The position numbers and the translations under genes were made by a program. Below are positions 61,956 to 64,000 of a DNA stretch of 64,000 nucleotides, piece by piece (the stretch's first letter is position 1; the number at the start of each line of letters is the position of its first letter). This stretch comes from Azospirillum sp. RU38E. Lineage in GTDB: Bacteria; Pseudomonadota; Alphaproteobacteria; Azospirillales; Azospirillaceae. Location of the stretch: the NCBI RefSeq assembly GCF_900188385.1, contig NZ_FZOI01000002.1, positions 340,542 to 404,541 of the forward strand. Reading direction: 5' to 3'. Under the pieces are notes generated by a model. The model made no database searches, was not told the DNA's origin, and saw only the letters and a program-made list of their open reading frames with translations.

Positions 61956-62807
61956 TTACAGGCGCTTGACGGCGCTGATGCCCTTGGTGCCGGCACGGGC
62001 AATCACGTGGGCCAGCGGCTCAGCCACCACTTCCATATGGAAGGCGTTGGCGTGCAGCAGCCTTTCCCCATCCAGCATGATGCCGACATGGCCGGGGAAG
62101 AACACCAGATCGCTGCGCTGGAAGGCGAAACCCGCCCCATCGCTGGAAACCAGCGTGCCCAGGGCCGCCTGCTGCTGGTCGCTGTCCCGCGGGCAGGCAA
62201 TGCCGGCCGCCAGCAGGGCCACCTGCACCAGACCTGAACAATCAATGCCGATACTGGTGCGCCCGCCCCACAAGTACGGCGTGCCGACAAAGCGTTCAGC
62301 CACCGCCACCGGGTCGGCAGCCTTTTCCGCGATGGGGGCGATGTGGCGGATATGCAGCCAGCCACCACCGGCCAACTGACGCCAATCCCCCTCTTCCCCC
62401 GCCACGGCCACCAGGGCGCCCATGGGCAGGATATCGACGAAGGGCAGCTTCAGGTCCGGACCGGGATAGAGCAGGGTGCGCAGTGCCGTCACCTTGTGCG
62501 TCGGCGGCACCGGGTCGGCGTCCAACGCCTCCACCCGCAGCCAGCCGACATAACCATCGGTGCCGTTCTGGCCCCAGGCCCAGCCATCATGTTCTTCCAG
62601 CACGGTGAAGGCTTCACCATGCAGCAGCTCCGATGCCTGCCGTGCCTCATAGCCCGGCTCTTCCTTCAGGGTGGCGAAGCCGGCCCCAATCTGGCAGGGC
62701 ACGCCGTCAATGAAGCGGGCAGCCGTGACCTTGCCACGCAGATAGGAGGCGGCGAGGTCATCCCGATACGGGTGAACGCGCTTGTCGAGAATTTCTTGGT
62801 CGGTCAT
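61956..62807 (-). CDS. NlpC/P60-family (C40) cysteine peptidase with SH3-like domains
   Basis: A 283-residue peptidase, likely acting on cell-wall peptides. Two SH3-like segments fill the first ~150 residues (LLHGEAFTVLEEHDGWAWGQ, then MGALVAVAGEEGDWRQLAGG). The catalytic domain has the Cys in IGIDCSGLVQVALLAAG and the His in FFPGHVGIMLDG. There is no clear signal peptide, as in YkfC-type enzymes that recycle murein peptides in the cytoplasm. Its ATG overlaps the MarR gene stop by 4 bases. Confidence 0.9.
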   Translation of the reverse strand: MTDQEILDKRVHPYRDDLAASYLRGKVTAARFIDGVPCQIGAGFATLKEEPGYEARQASELLHGEAFTVLEEHDGWAWGQNGTDGYVGWLRVEALDADPVPPTHKVTALRTLLYPGPDLKLPFVDILPMGALVAVAGEEGDWRQLAGGGWLHIRHIAPIAEKAADPVAVAERFVGTPYLWGGRTSIGIDCSGLVQVALLAAGIACPRDSDQQQAALGTLVSSDGAGFAFQRSDLVFFPGHVGIMLDGERLLHANAFHMEVVAEPLAHVIARAGTKGISAVKRL

Positions 62808-63250
62808 GCCGAAGGGGCCAGGGCTTCCGGTCGGGCGCCTTCCACCGCCAGAGCGGCGACGGCGCCATTCATATCCAGCGGGGCATCAAACGCCCCGCCA
62901 TCTTCGCCAACCGGTACGGCCGTGCGCCCCGCATCGATCACCATCTGGCCGAATTCCGCCAGATGTACAGACCCTTTCACGGTCCGCTGTACCAACACGT
63001 TGCGCCGATCATCCTGGTCGCGCTTGCGCTTGATGTAGCCCAGTCGGCCCAACCGGTCCAGCGCGCGGGTGATGGCGGGCTTGGAGACGTTCAATGTCTG
63101 CGCCAGCCCGCGCACCGTGTGGGGCGGCGGGGTTAGATAGACCGTCAGCATCAGGGCCAGTTGCCGTGCCGACAGGTCCGGCCCGTCCTTGCGGACAGAG
63201 GCGACCAGCGCCCCACGCCAGAGTTGCAGCGCCTCAAGGTTCCGTGACAT
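62804..63250 (-). CDS. MarR-family transcriptional regulator
   Basis: A 148-residue winged-helix regulator. The core reads LSARQLALMLTVYLTPPPHT, VRGLAQTLNVSKPAITRALD, RLGYIKRKRDQDDRRNVLVQ, which is the MarR DNA-binding helix and wing. The C-terminal ~45 residues are Ala/Gly rich. The ATG at 63250 is preferred to a start at 63295 that adds an Arg/Gly-rich leader. It is the first gene of a two-gene operon with the NlpC/P60 peptidase. Confidence 0.86.
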   Translation of the reverse strand: MSRNLEALQLWRGALVASVRKDGPDLSARQLALMLTVYLTPPPHTVRGLAQTLNVSKPAITRALDRLGRLGYIKRKRDQDDRRNVLVQRTVKGSVHLAEFGQMVIDAGRTAVPVGEDGGAFDAPLDMNGAVAALAVEGARPEALAPSA

Positions 63251-63367
63251 GCCCGCCCCCGACCGCTTCGCGCCGGGTTTTGCGGAAAATCGCAACCGGA
63301 CGCGAAACGGAGTTTGCCGAATAAAGCGTTTTTCGGCAAGTCGGGAACGAATCAGCCCGCAGCGGGT

Positions 63368-64000
63368 TTACGCCGTCGGCGGAAACCGCTTCGCGATCAC
63401 GTTGAAAAAGGCGCGCAGGGTCATCGCCTCCCCGCCTTCCGGGCGGCCGGGGCGGCTGCTGGCATTCCAGGAATAAAGGTCGACATGGGCCCAGACCGTG
63501 TCCTTGGAGACGAACTGTTCCAGGAACAGGGCCGCCGTGATGGCCCCGGCCATGCCGCCGCCCGGCGCATTGTTCAGGTCAGCGATTTTGCTGTCGAGCT
63601 GCGGGCGATAGCCCTGCCACAGCGGCAGGCGCCACAGCGGATCATCCGTTGCCGCTGCTTCCGCCGCAATCTCCGCCGCCAGCGCATCATCATTGCTGAA
63701 CAGAGCCGGCAGGTCGGCCCCCAGCGCCACCCGCGCGGCACCGGTCAGGGTGGCGAAATCCAGCAGCAGGGCCGGCTTTTCGCTGTCCGCCTCTGCCAAG
63801 GCGTCGCAGAGAATCAACCGGCCCTCGGCATCGGTATTGCCGATTTCCACCGTCAGCCCCTTGCGGGTGGGGATGATATCCATCGGGCGGAAGGCATTGC
63901 CGGCCACGGCATTTTCCACCGCCGGCACCAGCACGCGCAGCCGCACCGGCAGCCCGGCATCCATCACCATGCGGGCCAGCGCCAGGGCGTGCGCCCCGCC
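63368..64000 (-). CDS. leucyl aminopeptidase family protein, C-terminal part
   Basis: The frame is open to the right edge, so the N-terminus lies outside. The visible ~210 residues are the catalytic domain of an M17 aminopeptidase: HALALARMVMDAGLPVRLRV, VENAVAGNAFRPMDII, the metal/active-site NTDAEGRLILCDAL, and LLDFATLTGAARVALG. It removes N-terminal residues from peptides using two metal ions. The stop is about 120 bases before the MarR start on the same strand. Confidence 0.93.
   Translation of the reverse strand, partial: GGAHALALARMVMDAGLPVRLRVLVPAVENAVAGNAFRPMDIIPTRKGLTVEIGNTDAEGRLILCDALAEADSEKPALLLDFATLTGAARVALGADLPALFSNDDALAAEIAAEAAATDDPLWRLPLWQGYRPQLDSKIADLNNAPGGGMAGAITAALFLEQFVSKDTVWAHVDLYSWNASSRPGRPEGGEAMTLRAFFNVIAKRFPPTA

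Overview
The window is high-GC DNA from an alphaproteobacterium. Gene content (CHASE4 histidine kinase, SulP, several TonB receptors, NasST-type nitrate control, MCE lipid transport, polysaccharide sugar genes) and protein style fit the Rhodospirillales, perhaps an Azospirillaceae relative such as Niveispirillum or Nitrospirillum. This assignment is inference. I saw no rRNA, tRNA, CRISPR array, prophage or insertion sequence. It looks like ordinary chromosome rich in transport and catabolic operons.

Layout. 0-0.6 kb: end of recQ. 0.7-10.1 kb, minus strand: an NMT1/THI5-type ABC transporter, then an MCE/Mla-type lipid transport operon (STAS-MlaE, MlaF, MlaD, auxiliary lipoprotein) that runs by a stop/start overlap into a TAXI-type binding protein, then two conserved genes of unknown function (HAHP-motif protein, DUF2336). 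10.1-11.3 kb: a FolB-fold protein lacking the catalytic lysine, overlapping a pteridine-reductase-like SDR. 11.4-14.8 kb: a polyamine group (PuuA-like ligase, GNAT, agmatine deiminase); the last two genes are each preceded by a copy of the same 79-bp hairpin element. 14.8-22 kb: prmB, HMG-CoA lyase, GDP-fucose genes (gmd, fcl) with a glycosyltransferase, and a SulP transporter.

22-29.6 kb: a TonB receptor divergent from a ROK regulator, ROK kinase, AGE-family epimerase and DUF1624-type membrane acetyltransferase, probably an amino-sugar or mannose-type sugar uptake and catabolism cluster. 29.9-33.1 kb: a siderophore-type TonB receptor and a 2-hydroxyacid dehydrogenase. 33.3-43.3 kb: a tightly packed nine-gene operon (HAD hydrolase, DAO-type oxidase, complete dipeptide-type ABC importer, HcnABC-like three-part dehydrogenase) likely to import and oxidise an opine-like or N-substituted amino acid of unknown identity. 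43.3-45.6 kb: a LysR regulator divergent from an SLC13/DASS-like permease.

45.5-56.5 kb: the assimilatory nitrate block. Minus strand: nirB-nirD-nasA-cysG. Plus strand: a NarK-type transporter, then nasT-nasS. Both divergent units carry a near-consensus sigma-54 promoter followed within a few bases of the predicted start by hairpins with six-base loops of the kind bound by ANTAR proteins such as NasT, and then a terminator-like hairpin. This is the clearest regulatory logic in the window: nitrogen limitation would open the promoters, and nitrate, sensed by NasS and relayed by NasT, would allow read-through.

56.7-64 kb: an OprP-type porin, an orphan CHASE4-PAS histidine kinase, an asparaginase, a MarR regulator with an NlpC/P60 peptidase, and the C-terminal part of a leucyl aminopeptidase running off the right edge.
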